64,000 nucleotides of DNA from Populus alba. Taxonomy: Eukaryota > Streptophyta > Magnoliopsida > Malpighiales > Salicaceae. The position numbers were made by a program, and so were the translations under genes. Below the pieces are notes generated by a model. That model ran no database searches, had not been told where the DNA came from, and saw only the letters and a list, made by a program, of their open reading frames with translations. Location of the stretch: assembly GCF_005239225.2 (NCBI RefSeq), contig NC_133284.1, positions 5,671,770 through 5,735,769 of the forward strand, read 5' to 3'. Positions 22,401-35,240 of this stretch are shown piece by piece. Each line of letters opens with the position of its first letter. The stretch's first letter is position 1.

Positions 22401-25400
22401 TTATAATAATAATTACAGCCAATTAGGTGATAAATATTGTCTAAACTTTTCCAGTACTCCCTGTCTTGATGCATATCCATTTCAGGTCATGCTTGTCCAG
22501 GCAGAGATTTATGATTAGAAGACTGATCTGAAGTATTTTTCTGAATTAATTAAAATGGAAAGAAACTCCTAGCTAGAAACTATATGACATGCATTTTTAA
22601 CTTATATTGTTGAGACATATATAGGCTAATTAAATGATCATGGTGATATCATAAAGACGAGCCAAATTATCATTACCTTGTTTGTGTGTTAGAAGTGGTT
22701 ATTGTGTCCTCGCCATGCCAACAATTTGTCCGGCGCATCAGGTAAACAATTGCATGTGTGGTTAATATTCCTCAGGTTTAGCCTTGAAAGTCTTAGATAT
22801 TGATAGGTTTTCAACGATTTTGCTAATGTAGGCAACACTTTTACGTACTCTTTGCACCCCCCGACACTAATCATTCAATGGGATTTGGAAATTTAATTAA
22901 TTGAGAGCAGTATAAGTACTACTTATTTAACATGCTGTGTTAATTTGACGATATCGTGGTTAAAAAAATTGTTAAAAAAATCTTTAGTTCTTAACACAGC
23001 TTGAATATTTTAACAAGAGTCAATGCATGCGAGGCGAGGACAGAAGAAAAGAAAATAGTGCAAATGAAGGGTCGACTGAATAAAGTTTCATATTATCTTA
23101 AAATTAACATTGAAAACAGTGCATGTCTGGTTCGTTATTTAACTTGACAAGTAATAATAATAATAAAAAAAAAAAAAAAAAGAGGAACTTGTTCATGCAC
23201 TGGAAATCCACATGCGTGATCTGTTGGAGCAAGGAGGAGGAGTTTCCAACGAAAGATTTTCCCCTAAAAAGTAAAAACCCGTAACGTGAAGAACATTGAT
23301 ATTTGATGGCAATGCTGACCGGCCGAACCTGAGCCTGGTTGACTCGCCACTTTTGACCCGTAACGGAGGCCGTGTGATTGTGAAAATTGTGGGAAATTGC
23401 CTTTTCTGTGAGAAGATAAAGAAAAATGCTCTTTCAACGAGCTGTGATGTACAAGATTTATCTTGCTATTTTTTCTTTTTATTTAAGACAGAAAAGAAGA
23501 AAAGGTAATTCCTTTATTAGCCCATTAACACGAGTGTGAGTACTGATAAAGACAACATAAACGAAAATCAAACTGACAAATGATCACTTGTTTATGTGTA
23601 TGCAGCAGTATTAATTATCTGAGTATTATGATTTAAGAAAAACGTGTGGGTCCTTTGTTTCTTACCAAGGAAAGAATAGTCCACTTATTTTCGAGTAAAT
23701 TTCTTGGACATTATTTTTTATAGTATTTTTATTTATAAATTTATTAAAATAATATTTTATTTAATTTTTAAAAATTATTTTTTATATTAACACATTAAAA
23801 TAATTTTAAAATAAAAAAATACTATTTAAAACACACTTTTAAACAGCCCTTTAATCTCGACAACCAAACTTACCATCCAAAAGTCCCCATATACACTCAC
23901 ATCTCTCTTATATCAAGAACAAAAATCAAATCAACTTCAAAAAAAAAAAACATGAACCGATAACCCCTAAATTATATTTCACTCTTTACAATATGTATCA
24001 TTATATATGAATCTTAGAGTAATACTTAATGTCAACCACAAAATTTAAATATTGTTATCTTAGTTTTATGAATAACGTTTATTAATTAAAAGAAAAATCA
24101 TGGCGCTACATGGGTATCAACCTCAAATACTCTTAATTTTTTAGTATATATGCAAGATGCTTATGCTTATTTTAAATACCATATGGCTATTAATCTCGAT
24201 TGTACTTAATTTATAGAGTGAGTGTATTGTACACAATTATGTGCAAGATGCTTGTGCTTATTTTAAATATTTCATAGTTGGATATGAATTCGTGTCGAGA
24301 TGTCGGTAGCTAAGGGGCAGCTAACGTTGTAGATTTGTAATTCGGAGTGACGTTGTGCCTATTTGATGACAAATTATTTGAAGTATAATATACATGCAAG
24401 TTAAAGCTTTGTTTGTCCTTCGTTAAAATGTTTGAGCCCAAGCTGCACAAGGAGTTTAAGAAGAAATAATACAAGGTTCAGCCATGTTTCGATGATTTAA
24501 CTCAGTACAACGTCTAATTCATTGCTGGTAATGGGCGATACACACACACGAAAAAAATGATTTTATGCTATTTGAGTATTTTCTATATTCACTTTGAAAA
24601 GGATAAAAAACCAATCCGATATCTACCATGAACCAATAAAATTTAACCAAAATCTTTTTTTTTTTCCACCTTGTGTTTGTCTTGTTTTAAAAATAAATAA
24701 ATATAATTAGTTATTTTCTGAATATCATAAAATTTCTCTAATGTTATGATTTTTTATTATATCATGTTGACATTTAACCAAGACAGTTGCTTTATCAATG
24801 GCATGGAAGTGAGCTTCATATATTAACATTTCGGCCAATAATACTAGTCGATTTGAAGTTTTAGGACTGAAAATGACTGTTTTTATATATTAATTTGTTA
24901 GATTATAATGCATTTAATGCTTTATTTTTGTAGCATTAGGTAGATATATTAACCATCAAACATGGGAGATGATTTTTAACGTGCGCTAGAAGATCATATA
25001 TGATACCCGGCTCTGTATTTAACAAAAAAACCGTAAGTGGAAAATTTTAAAATGTCACATCCACTGATATTTATTCTCTCAACTTTCATTTGAAACCACG
25101 TACGTGCTTTACCTAGGTAGAAGTCCTCTCTTAAAAATAATTATCTATTTATTATAATATGAATTTTCAACTTTACAATTTGGTTATTTAAACATAAAGC
25201 TGCTGAAAACACTAAGGTATTTAACCTCACATATATTGATATTTAACACTTAAAATTATGAATACATGACTCTTATATTTATAGAGAAATTATAGGATAA
25301 AAGCAAGCTCAAACTATTAAATTCCACTAAGAATTTTAAATATTATTTCAATAAATGTTCTAAATACAAATCTTTTTAAATTAGGAAGCCTTTTTCCTAA

Positions 25401-26030
25401 CTTAATTAGAAATCCTTCGTCAATCTCAACATTGCAAGACTTGATTAGAAAGTCGGTCACTCTATATTTTTTGCTGGGTTCTTAATTAAGCATCCCCTCC
25501 AACTTAAGACTTGCAGATTTCTGGGGGTCCATATAAGGCCATTTTATTTCTTTTACATGTTGATCGACTTGTAATATTAGCTCATGTGTATCTTCCTTCT
25601 CTCCTTATTGGTTTTATTGGCCTTCTAGAATACAATCCTTTTCATTTATATTTGAAAAAAAAATAATCTTAAAATGCATCCTAGAAATTTTATTTCATAT
25701 TTGATTTAAAGTGAAAAAAAATGAAGTGATTACATACAGAGATAATTTTATATTCTAATATCGGTATTCATCCTTGTAGGTAACTTCTATACATGCAGAC
25801 CAAGTGTGCTTTTCATTCAGAATTCTTCTTCTAAAAGCCAACCATATAACAAAACACATTAATATAATGGTGCCCTAAAAACTAAAAAAAATATGTTCTT
25901 TCTTGGGACATAATTTATATTCATTTTTTTTTAATAAAAGTTTTATCTTTTTTTTTTATAGGATTAACCTAATCAGATTGGTCCTTTTTTTTTTTTTCTA
26001 CCTTGTTTGAACACACATCTTAATGTATTT
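19400..26030. other. Gene-poor AT-rich intergenic region
   Basis: No coding frame with family features was found. Parts at about 21955-22165 and 23690-23865 resemble short AT-rich MITE-like pieces with AACACATCAAAATGATTTG-type phrases and A/T palindromes. A short (TAA)n run lies near 23154-23166. Otherwise I see nothing that can be named. Confidence 0.45.
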
Positions 26031-26469
26031 TTGAGTTTTGAGAAGTAAACAGAGGTGTCATGCACCACCTATTGGTGCACACCTTCAAACCACTTGTTGG
26101 TGTTGGAGGCATACCCCAAACTTTTTATACAAAGTAAAAGCATTGATATCTTCATCAATAACACAACAAAGCACCACAACCAATGGAGAATAACAAGTAC
26201 TTTTTTTATTAGTGATGCAAGAAAATTTGAATAGTTAGACATATATTTTTGCAATTAGATCACGTAAAAAGCCTAACAAATATATTTATGGATAGAGGGA
26301 CAAGTTCAAACCCAATAAATGATTTGGTTACTCTAAAAGACCTATCTAATAGAAACAAGCATAACTAACCCGATAAATAGTATGGTCGAGCCAAGCGATT
26401 TCCTAATAGAAATAAACATAATTTTTTATTTGACTATTGGATCTTACTAAAAAAAATTATATAGATTCT

Positions 26470-27240
26470 ATATGCTATGTTATTTTTTTATGATAATCAA
26501 GGAATATATTAAAATAGCCATATAGAGAATTGCCAAGGCAAAAGAACAAAAAGTTATTTATTACAAAACCTGGAGATTGCTAAAAATAGAGTAAATATCG
26601 GAATAAAACATAAAAAAAACTTAAGTAGTTGTTTAATGGCCAATTAACCATTAAAAATATAAACATTGTTAATCTATATGACTCTAATCCACCAACTGTT
26701 GTGTTCGCCCACCTCCGGATACCGCCTGAACTTTTGGTGAGGTCATTACCTGTGTAGCTAAAGTTTAAGTCATAATTTTTCAACTAGATCTATAATCGGT
26801 GCAGTGTTAGAGTAAAACATGCTTCCTAGTCTAGTTGAATTTCCTTAAAAATCATATTATTCTTGGTTAGCCAAATACTCCAAGCAACACTAAAAGAGAG
26901 AAGATTCCACGCTTTCCTTTGAAATTTTCCCTTAGCCATTGGAAAAGTAACTCATCGAAAGTCTTTGAGATGCACCAAGAGATACCCCACCAAGAGATGA
27001 ATTTTGACAAAAAAAATTCCAAGCAAATTTGCACTAAATTAACAAATGGTCTAAAGTCTCTAGATCATCCGCACAAAAAATAAAACAACAACAAGATTGA
27101 TCAATTGAAAGTAACCGTATGCTAAAAAGAAATGATCTTGTACATAATTTGTTTTGTATAGCTAACCATAAAAATGTATGAATCTTTAGGGATGATGAAT
27201 CTTATATGTTTGATGTAAGAGAACATATTCCATTATAACT
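26470..27240 (-). mobile_element. LINE (L1-type) 3' relic with reverse-transcriptase zinc-binding region
   Basis: On the minus strand, broken frames between about 27200 and 26900 give a stretch with LCTRSFLFSIRLL and then CADDLETLDHLLI, followed by a CKFAW-like segment. This matches the zf-RVT region found after the reverse transcriptase of plant L1 elements. Stops and frameshifts show it is dead. The 3' end lies in an A-rich stretch at about 26480. Its 5' side is cut near 27288 by a TRIM element. Confidence 0.65.
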
Positions 27241-27287
27241 CAATCTATCAATTAAGATTATTTTTCCTTATTAGTTAAGGTTGATGA

Positions 27288-27590
27288 TGTCAAATAACCA
27301 ATTCAACCTAAAATTTTATGTTGTTAGGTAAGGTTTCAATAAGATATGATTTATATTATTCTTTAACAGTACATCTTCTCAAGTGAAAGTTTTTTAGGCT
27401 TGAAACTTGCATAAACATACACTACCTTGTACTTAATTTTTATCAAATAAATGAGGATGGTAAGATTCAAAATCATGACTACTTGATTATTAAGATTCTG
27501 ATACCATGTCAAAAAACTAATTCAACCTAAAAGGTTAAATTGATAGTGTTAGGTAAAATTCCAAAATATAATTTATATTACTCTCTCACA
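27288..27590 (-). mobile_element. TRIM element with two short LTRs, PBS and PPT
   Basis: Two direct repeats (27288-27368 and 27507-27590), each a variant of a ~80-bp LTR containing AATATAAATCATAT and TTTAGGTTGA when read on the minus strand, border a ~138-bp interior without coding capacity. On the minus strand the upstream LTR is followed by TGGTATCAGAAT, which matches the primer-binding site for initiator tRNA-Met. The interior ends in a purine-rich CACTTGAGAAGATG. It is of the same family as the element at 60964-61254 but more diverged. No exact TSD is seen. Confidence 0.75.
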
Positions 27591-27937
27591 AGTGATATAA
27601 TTGTTTAAACAATTATAATGTTTTTAAGGCATGCATTGACATAATAATTTTGAATTAGAATAAACAGTACTGGTTCATTTCCGTAAATTTTCTGCCTTCC
27701 TATTCTTTTGATTCTTGATATATTTAGATTTGACTACCTGTTCTAGTTAGTCTTTCACCTTTCTTTTGATTAAGCATGCATAATTTATGCAATTTAGTTA
27801 CCTTTTTTATTTTATTTTGATAAGCAAATGAGATTGAGCCAACAGATGGCAAAATAAATGCAATTTAATTACCTTCTCTCTAATAATTGCTTTCTTTCAG
27901 AATACGGAACATCAATATTCCGTCGATGTAGATGGAG

Positions 27938-27939
<2 letters not shown>

Positions 27940-28007
<68 letters not shown>
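27940..28007. repeat. Compound (CT)n(CA)n microsatellite
   Basis: About 18 CT repeats run straight into about 14 CA repeats. Confidence 0.95.
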
Positions 28008-28009
<2 letters not shown>

Positions 28010-28534
28010 TATTATATTTTGGCTTCGGTTGAATATTGGAACATAATCAACGAGAACAAAGCAAATCATTTTGGTAGCGGAGGGAGAAAGATCTGATAAA
28101 AAGTGTCCATAAATCGTAAGCCACAAGGCGGGGGACCCATGACAGAAGCAAATCCCACATGGGTTCACCTAGAAAGCTCAGTTTTTCTGGCACAGTGAGG
28201 TGGTCCATTAGCAGATATTAGGCATGCCTGGTGAACTCAGCCAGGAAGTAATGGAGCAAATCCCGTCCTTTGAATAAGCTCTGTGTTGATTCATGTAGAC
28301 AACCGAAGATGGGGTAATTAGTGCTTACCGTCAGCAAAATCGTACATATATGGCATGCAAAACATTTTTATTTTATTGACAATAGATATGGGACTTTTAG
28401 GGGCGATTAATAATACGAGAGGAGCTCGTAATCTGGAAACATAATATAGAGGGGCTAATCCTGCAAATTCTATAACGTATAAATTAAGAAATGGTTGATT
28501 AATTTACTTTCCTTAGTCTTGTATAAATATAAAA

Positions 28535-28885
28535 TATAAGTTATTAAATGTATAATATAAATCATATCTTAAGAATTCATATAACAGGCTAAATTTTTTA
28601 ATTGAAATAATTATTTAATATAATATATATCAGAGTTTCAAGTTTGAATTTCATCATTCTCATTCTCTTTTTAATTAAAATTAATTAATAGTACAAAGTA
28701 GTGTTAGTTCGTTCAAATTTTAAATTCAAAGAGTTTTTACAATGAGTATGTGTGTTAGAAAATGATATAAATCATGTTTTAGAATTCCACCTAATAATTT
28801 AAGCTTATAAGTTTTTTTTATAATAAATTTAATTTTTTAAATTGAAATAATTTTTTAATAATATATAATTTAGAGTTTTTAAGTT
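28535..28885 (+). mobile_element. Degenerate TRIM of the same family
   Basis: Two diverged LTR-like stretches, at about 28540-28640 and 28752-28870, share AATATAAATCATATCTT / ATATAAATCATGTTTT and TTTTAATTGAAATAATT. The first is followed by a TATCAGAG phrase, a remnant of the primer-binding site. A further minus-strand LTR fragment may lie at about 29125-29180. Confidence 0.45.
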
Positions 28886-31800
28886 TTTTATTTTTATTTG
28901 ATAATAAAGATATTATTGGTTAGGCTATTGTCAACCAAGACTTAAGTATTATTCACCATTGAGGGTTTTTTTTTCCCCATCGACAATGGAAACTCATTCA
29001 AATATTCCATGGTCAAGAGCAATAATTGCAAGTTTTTCAGAAAACGTTTTCGGACAAGCAAGACGAAATGACTAGCACCCGCTGAGTAATTGATCAGCAT
29101 AAAGAGGAAGGAAAAGAATTAACTCAAAAGGTTAAGATGTTAAGCAAAACTTTAAAAATAATCTTACATTACTCTCTAAGTATGATATATCAACAATCTC
29201 AGGTCATTTTATGAATTTTTCCCAATACTAACCATCTTCCATAACCAAATTTGTTGCTTTTCTCTGTGAAATATGGCACATATTGATTGATATTCAAGGG
29301 GTTGAGAGGCTAAAAGATGGAGGCCAAATCAAGTATTTGCTGATTTGGTGAAACAAAGAACCCAATCCCAAGCCAATTACATGAAATAGAAAGATTAAAT
29401 TGTTGATTACATTCTTAAATTATCCTCATTTATGATATGTTATTGAGCTACAACTGTCAACGAGGCCAGACAACAAATGTGCTTTTTTTCTTTTCTTTTT
29501 TTACAAGGAATGTTAACAGCGTAACTTTTCTTTTCTATTACCCTATGGTGACTCCCGAATTAATTCTCCTTGAACAAGAGATATCCCTGAACTCATCCGC
29601 CATTAATGCACTCCAGGCTCTGCAGAATACCCAACTTAGTTCAGGGTCAGATGGGATTAAGAAAGCTTAATCACTCTTTGCACCCAAGTTTAATCTCAAC
29701 TTGATTGCATGATTCCCTAATTGGAGATCAACGGTTGGTGAAGCTAATTTAATGGTCGCCGGGGGACCAGTGGAGATCCAAGAGACGGTGAAGTGGGCCA
29801 CCCCCAATAGAGTAGCAACGTCAGATTTCACTCCGTTTCAAGGTAAACAGTATCAACGTCAAAAGTAATGGCACGTGGATTAGATACTGATTTTGGAAAC
29901 ATCTTTAAGGAAGTCACATCGATCTAGCGGGGTTGGTTTTCCGATCCCTTAGCTAAAGTCTTTATCCCTAAGAACACTCAACCAGTTTTCTTTGTCTAGC
30001 TGTCTTACATTTCTTTTGTCTTGGTGCCCAATTCTTCTCGTCGGCCCACTTTGTATTATATTATAATTGATTGATTGATGAAAATATTAGCGTTTATAAT
30101 TATAGTGTTTAATATTGTTATTCGTTGAGATATTGATGAACATTGGTAAGATAAATAACCATTGGTTAAAAAGAAAAATTGCAAAGTGGTTTCCATCAAA
30201 AATTATTATCGAAAATTTTTAATCATAAATTTTTTGGATGTTTTCATTGTTGTTTTTTAATTTTCTGATAGTGAAAGGACTCTAACCTATATTTAAAAAA
30301 TAGATGTAATAACTTATAAAATCATTAAGAATAAAATGACTTAGATTATAATTTACCCAAACCATATAATGTTTTGCAGATAACTAATTGATTGCCGTGG
30401 TAAGCTATTTAATTTTATCTGCAACTTACATGGTTTTTTTCATATGCATATTTGATATGTGCTCCACTGAGGATAAAATAAATTTACTTTTCAATAAAAA
30501 AATAAATATGTAATTTTTTTCAACATGTTTTGATAAACAAGAAAAAAACACTTAAAGAGCGTGAGTCTAACCTGATTGGCCTAGTTTGTTTAGGCTTAAA
30601 AACCTTTTGGCACATGAGCCTTATAGCCTAAGCTCAAATGTCTAGGCAAGATTTATTAAGGCATGTGAACATGTCATCAACTCCTAATTGGTTTGAAAGA
30701 TAAAAAATAAATAGGCAACACATTGTTTGCTTTTTTCTAGATTCGGGTCACTATGGAAGTTTTAAAAAATAGGGTTGATGGTTTTTTTTACCTAGAAATT
30801 GATTTTTCAACCTATTTTGACACAAACACTTGTAAAAACACCCAAATCACTTTGATAAATATGTATATGACCTTAAACAACCCAAAAACCCAAAAGCAAC
30901 TTGAAACCCAAAAACTTGTCGAACTCATATTTTCTATCTTGTGCAAATATAATGGCAAAAAAAACACCTAGTATAAACTCCTCTTCTCGAATAAAACTTA
31001 TTTACACCAAAGTCAACATTTTTCATAGTCAAAATTGTGTAAGCCAATATCTTCTCCCTCTACTACCAAAATCTAGTTATTTTCTCTCTTCTCTCTCAAA
31101 TTAAAAATAAAAAATAAAATTTTGAATTAAAATAGAATTAAAAAGAATATATAGACCAAAAGTTTTTAATTTGAAAAGTAGGAGGATCAAAGTGAATGTT
31201 TTAACCAAATTTTGAAATGGCCACCAATTTTCACCCATTTTTTTTTTAATATGATTCTTTTTTCAATCTTGTTCTTGGTCAATAAATTTAAACAAATTAT
31301 CCTTTAATTTAATCCAAAAAAAAAATACAATCACTCAAAAAAATTTTGAAAACCTAAATTTAAAATTTTAAAAATTATGAACAATAAATCCATAGTTAAA
31401 TGCAAAAGGCTCTATGGCGCAATTCTCCATATATAATAATTCAGACACACCTGTTAGTATTTCTTATAATATAATAATAATCCAAGCTAGAGTGATGTGA
31501 TATTACAATCAATGGTTCACCTTTTACACCAATAATTTTAGTGCCCCCTTTTCATTTATCCTCAAAGCTCAACCCACTTACCCACACCGTACCACGCACA
31601 TGGGAGAAGCAGTGCATGAACAGCGACGTGCATATCTTCTTCTGTTTATTGTTAGAGGTAAGAGAATCGCATTAAAAGTTCCATTTATTGCCCTGTGTTC
31701 TTCCACTCATGAAATCAACAGCATTCGCCATCTTCATCGATTTTACTAGCAAATTAATTAAAAGATGGTCCACAAATATTCCCCTCCCTATATATCCAAA

Positions 31801-34320
31801 ACAAAGCAAAAATATTCTTTAAATATTTATCAAATATTCCTAAACTCAAAAGCAAAAGGAACCACAAATGTTTTTGGTCCTTTTTTTCAATGATATGTAG
31901 GCCTAGCGTGATACCAAATTAAGAACTTGAAGTAATCAGTGGTGCATAATTCTGTTTATTTATAGGGACTTGTAAATCATTACTCCTTGTTACCTGTGAT
32001 TGTTTATCCACCTAAGTAAAAGAAACCCTAATTTTTAGTCGCTGATAAGAACATATTTAGAGTAGGTCACCTGGTTCTATACATTAATTAATACCTGGAT
32101 GTATCAGTTTTGTTTTACAGTGGATCAGTGTCTTGATTCTTGAGGTTAAACAATTCCCCTTCTGGGTTGGAATTAACGACGACTCAACAAACGTAATACG
32201 AACTCGTTGGCCCCCGGTGGTAGAAAATCTCAAATTTAAATCTAGCTTCTATGAAAATCTAAGAAGATCGTATACGTTCTTTATTTCTTATAACTCTAAT
32301 ATATATATATAATATATAAAAGTAGGATTAATTTTTTAAATTTCCCTTCCCTTCATATCTGAAATCATCAACTTCTTTAAGTGTTTTTAAACAAAAATCC
32401 TTCAGGATTTGGTAGATATATGAGAATGTAATGTAATGTACTCGTTGAAAGTGGTGAGATACAGGAAAGGGGAAAAAATAAAGAAAAAAAGAAGGAAATT
32501 AGAAAAGTGATTTCTTTTTCAGAGAGAGATGCCAAGGACAATAATTCAAGATCATCTCCAGAATTGCCGAGTCAAGCTCAGCCACAACCATAACGCACGG
32601 TCTGATTGCAAATCACTGTTAACTTAACAAGCTTATATATAGTCAACATTCCCTATTAGATCTTACTTTCTTGTATTTATTTCCTAAGAAAAAGAAGCCA
32701 TGAAAATTCATTAGCGCCTCCAATAAGCCCTGCGAGCTAAAAAAATGGAGGAAGAGAAGAAGTACAAATATGCTAAACAGCATCGTAGAGGAAGAAAGCT
32801 AAAATTAACAGAGAGCCCATTCGGGGGATGCAAGAGAAAAGAAGTGGCATCTGATTTGAGCTGGGCCCTTGACAGCTTAAATGGAGCACAGTTGAGTAAA
32901 TCCATCTACACTTTCGCGTATGCTTACGTTGGTGGGCTTACCTCACATGCCACAATTGCATGATAGTGTTATTGTAGGTTTTATGATTATGATTATAAAA
33001 AAAATATTTTTAATTTTGATTTTTAAAAAATACATTTAAAAAATATATGTTTAATTAAAATCGTTGTGAGATTGTTTTTTGCATGTAAAATAAATAAAAC
33101 AATAGGTCTTAATAAATAAAAAGATATGTTATTTTAGATTTTACAAAACTAAAATTTAAAATATAATTATGTATAAAGTTCAATGCAGAAAGCAGAATTA
33201 TTTGGCTAACCAAATAGTTTTTTTCCTTATGATTGAACAAAAAGAAAATGCTAACACTATCAAAAAGTCTTTTAAGTATGGTTGAGAATATGATACTTTT
33301 TGTTTTTTGATGTGTTTCACTTGAAAAAAAACTAAATTAATATTTTTTTTTTATTAGTGTTTTTTATGTGCTGGTATAAAAAATAAATCTAATTTTTTAA
33401 AAAATATATTTTTAAATAAAAAAACACTACACGCAGACAGTATAATTGTACCACCCCTAAGAACTTGGATTCCCGCTACGTATGTGTATCAAGTTTATCT
33501 CAAGGAAACTTGTCAGCTTTTCCCTTCCCTGAAAGAAAATTGCAACACTTGCAAAAACCCGCTGCTGATAAAGTTTCCCAAACTGCAGAGCTAATAATAT
33601 ATTTTCTGTGGTATCTTTTGATAAAAGGTTCTGGGTCTACGTTTAAATAATTAATTGGTTAATTAGCCTAATTATATGGATGGGAATATGTTCTTTATCC
33701 CGATTGTTATAGCTAATTATATGTTAAGGTACTATTAGGTGCTGATTCTGATCAGCAATATGGTCGGTTTTTTATACTTTCTGATTGTTCAATATCCACT
33801 TTGATTTTAATTATGTTAATTTCTTAAATATTTATGGAGAATACCATAATTAAATAGGAATTTTCTTGAAAAATAAATTATAAAAATGAAATGATTGGTC
33901 TTAAAAAAACATCATGTATAAAACTGCTTAATTAAGATGAACTTATTGGTACCTTTTCCATCTTTTTAACATCCAAAAACCTTTATTAAATGTTCATTTA
34001 TATGTAGCACGTACTCCACGAAAGCATAACTGCGAACCTTGATTTCATGCTGGGTACTGAGAAATTTGTTTCCTACCAGTTTTTTCACAATTTAATCTAT
34101 ATATGTTGCTGTATTATTTTTTAGTGTCAGTGTATCTAACGTGGACTGCAGATTTCCTGATATATAAAACTATAGATGATTAACAAGAGAGAGACACGTA
34201 TATAGATACTACAAGATCGGACGCAAGATACATGTACTAAATATTAATTATTGCCATAAGTATCTAAAAGAAACTAGTTGATCCCTAACTCAGACTCGGT
34301 GATCACTAGGGAGTGATTCG
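28886..34320. other. Intergenic region, AT-rich, no convincing gene
   Basis: Unremarkable AT-rich DNA. A stretch at about 30540-31330 (CCCAAAAACCCAAAAGCAAC and CT-rich neighbours) has the look of an old LTR, but no partner LTR, TG/CA ends or TSD could be set. A 72-codon frame at 32745-32963 shows no family features. Diverged MITE-like AT-rich sequence lies at 33000-33430. Confidence 0.4.
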
Positions 34321-34329
34321 TGCTCCAGC

Positions 34330-34665
34330 CTACAATGCCTCGAACTCAGCTCTCTCAAGCATGAATCGCTCCCGAACATATGAAATGTAGGTTGCAGCTT
34401 TCATGTCTACATTTTCGTCGCCACCAATGTCTGGAACACCTCTCAACTTAGTAGTGGAAACCTTGTGGATTGATGGAGGATTTGCGTAGTAGCTCTGGCG
34501 AGTGGGGGAATCTGATTCAGAACCATTTGGGGTACATGGGCTCGGACTGACCCTGCTACTGGATTGCACTTGCTTAGAAGCTGGCTTGGTGACTCGAAAC
34601 AAGGACTTGACCATCTTATTACCTCTCACAAACGCTTGACTTGATCCTCTGTGTTTTGCCTCCAT
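34330..34665 (-). CDS. Small single-exon protein of unknown function, 111 aa
   Basis: The frame starts with ATG in a good plant context (CAACAACAAATGG) and ends at 34330. The N-terminal third is basic (SLFRVTKPASKQ), the middle is rich in Ser and Pro, and the C-terminus has an ordered-looking AATYISYVRERFMLERAEFE helix. There is no signal peptide or membrane segment. I do not recognise the family; the basic, Ser-rich head with a short C-terminal helix is seen in small plant regulatory or stress proteins, but that is impression only. A TATA-like TATATATAAG on the minus strand at 34768-34777 lies about 100 bp upstream, which fits a short 5' UTR. An intact frame with more balanced composition in otherwise AT-rich DNA supports a real gene. 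Confidence 0.7.
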   Translation of the reverse strand: MEAKHRGSSQAFVRGNKMVKSLFRVTKPASKQVQSSSRVSPSPCTPNGSESDSPTRQSYYANPPSIHKVSTTKLRGVPDIGGDENVDMKAATYISYVRERFMLERAEFEAL

Positions 34666-34767
34666 TTGTTGTTGAGCTAGAGAAAGCTAGGAGGAGTTAA
34701 GTGTGACTGGATATGGTGGTTAAGATTACAAGTTTTTTTGCCTGTCCATTCCAAGGATGCATTTGTG

Positions 34768-34777
34768 CTTATATATA
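34768..34777 (-). promoter_or_regulatory. TATA-box candidate of the 111-aa gene
   Basis: TATATATAAG on the minus strand about 103-112 bp upstream of the start codon, implying transcription from about 34740 and a ~75-nt leader. Confidence 0.5.
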
Positions 34778-35153
34778 AATATAAATGGCACTGCTTTGGG
34801 CGTCCGATTCTAGTCTTGTAAATTGCAAATATACCCTCCACTTTCCATGTGTAGATGGGATCATTTTCCTTCTTGTGGTGATTTCGTGTCTTTTGATTGG
34901 GCAATAATACAAGGACCAAATCATAATACAAGGGCCTTTGTGTGAACTGGGAAAAAGTGGTTTTGGATAAGCATGAAACATATTGTTGGCCCACCGCCCA
35001 TTAGGGTCCAAGATTTTGAACGAAGGGTTTGGATTATATTCCCTAACACTTGTTTAGTTGCTTTCATTTGAATTGTTTGCTTAGATATGGATTATGGAGA
35101 ACTTACGTGTTGATACTTCCCTGCCAAGCACATAACAATTAAGAAAAATAGGG

Positions 35154-35156
<3 letters not shown>

Positions 35157-35236
<80 letters not shown>
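35157..35236. repeat. Compound (CT)n(TA)n microsatellite
   Basis: About 15 CT repeats followed by about 24 TA repeats. Confidence 0.95.

Positions 35237-35240
<4 letters not shown>

Noticed and set aside
26069..26254. 61-codon minus frame ending NKWFEGVHQ
   Set aside because: No known domain seen; probably transposon debris next to the LINE relic.
31600..31625. A miR164-like string (GGGAGAAGCAGTGCATG)
   Set aside because: Several mismatches to miR164 and no matching arm nearby to form a precursor hairpin.
32745..32963. 72-codon frame beginning MEEEKKYKYAKQHRRGRKLK
   Set aside because: No recognisable domain; an overlapping antisense frame is equally long; Lys/Glu-rich start from an A/G-rich tract. 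Kept out for lack of support.
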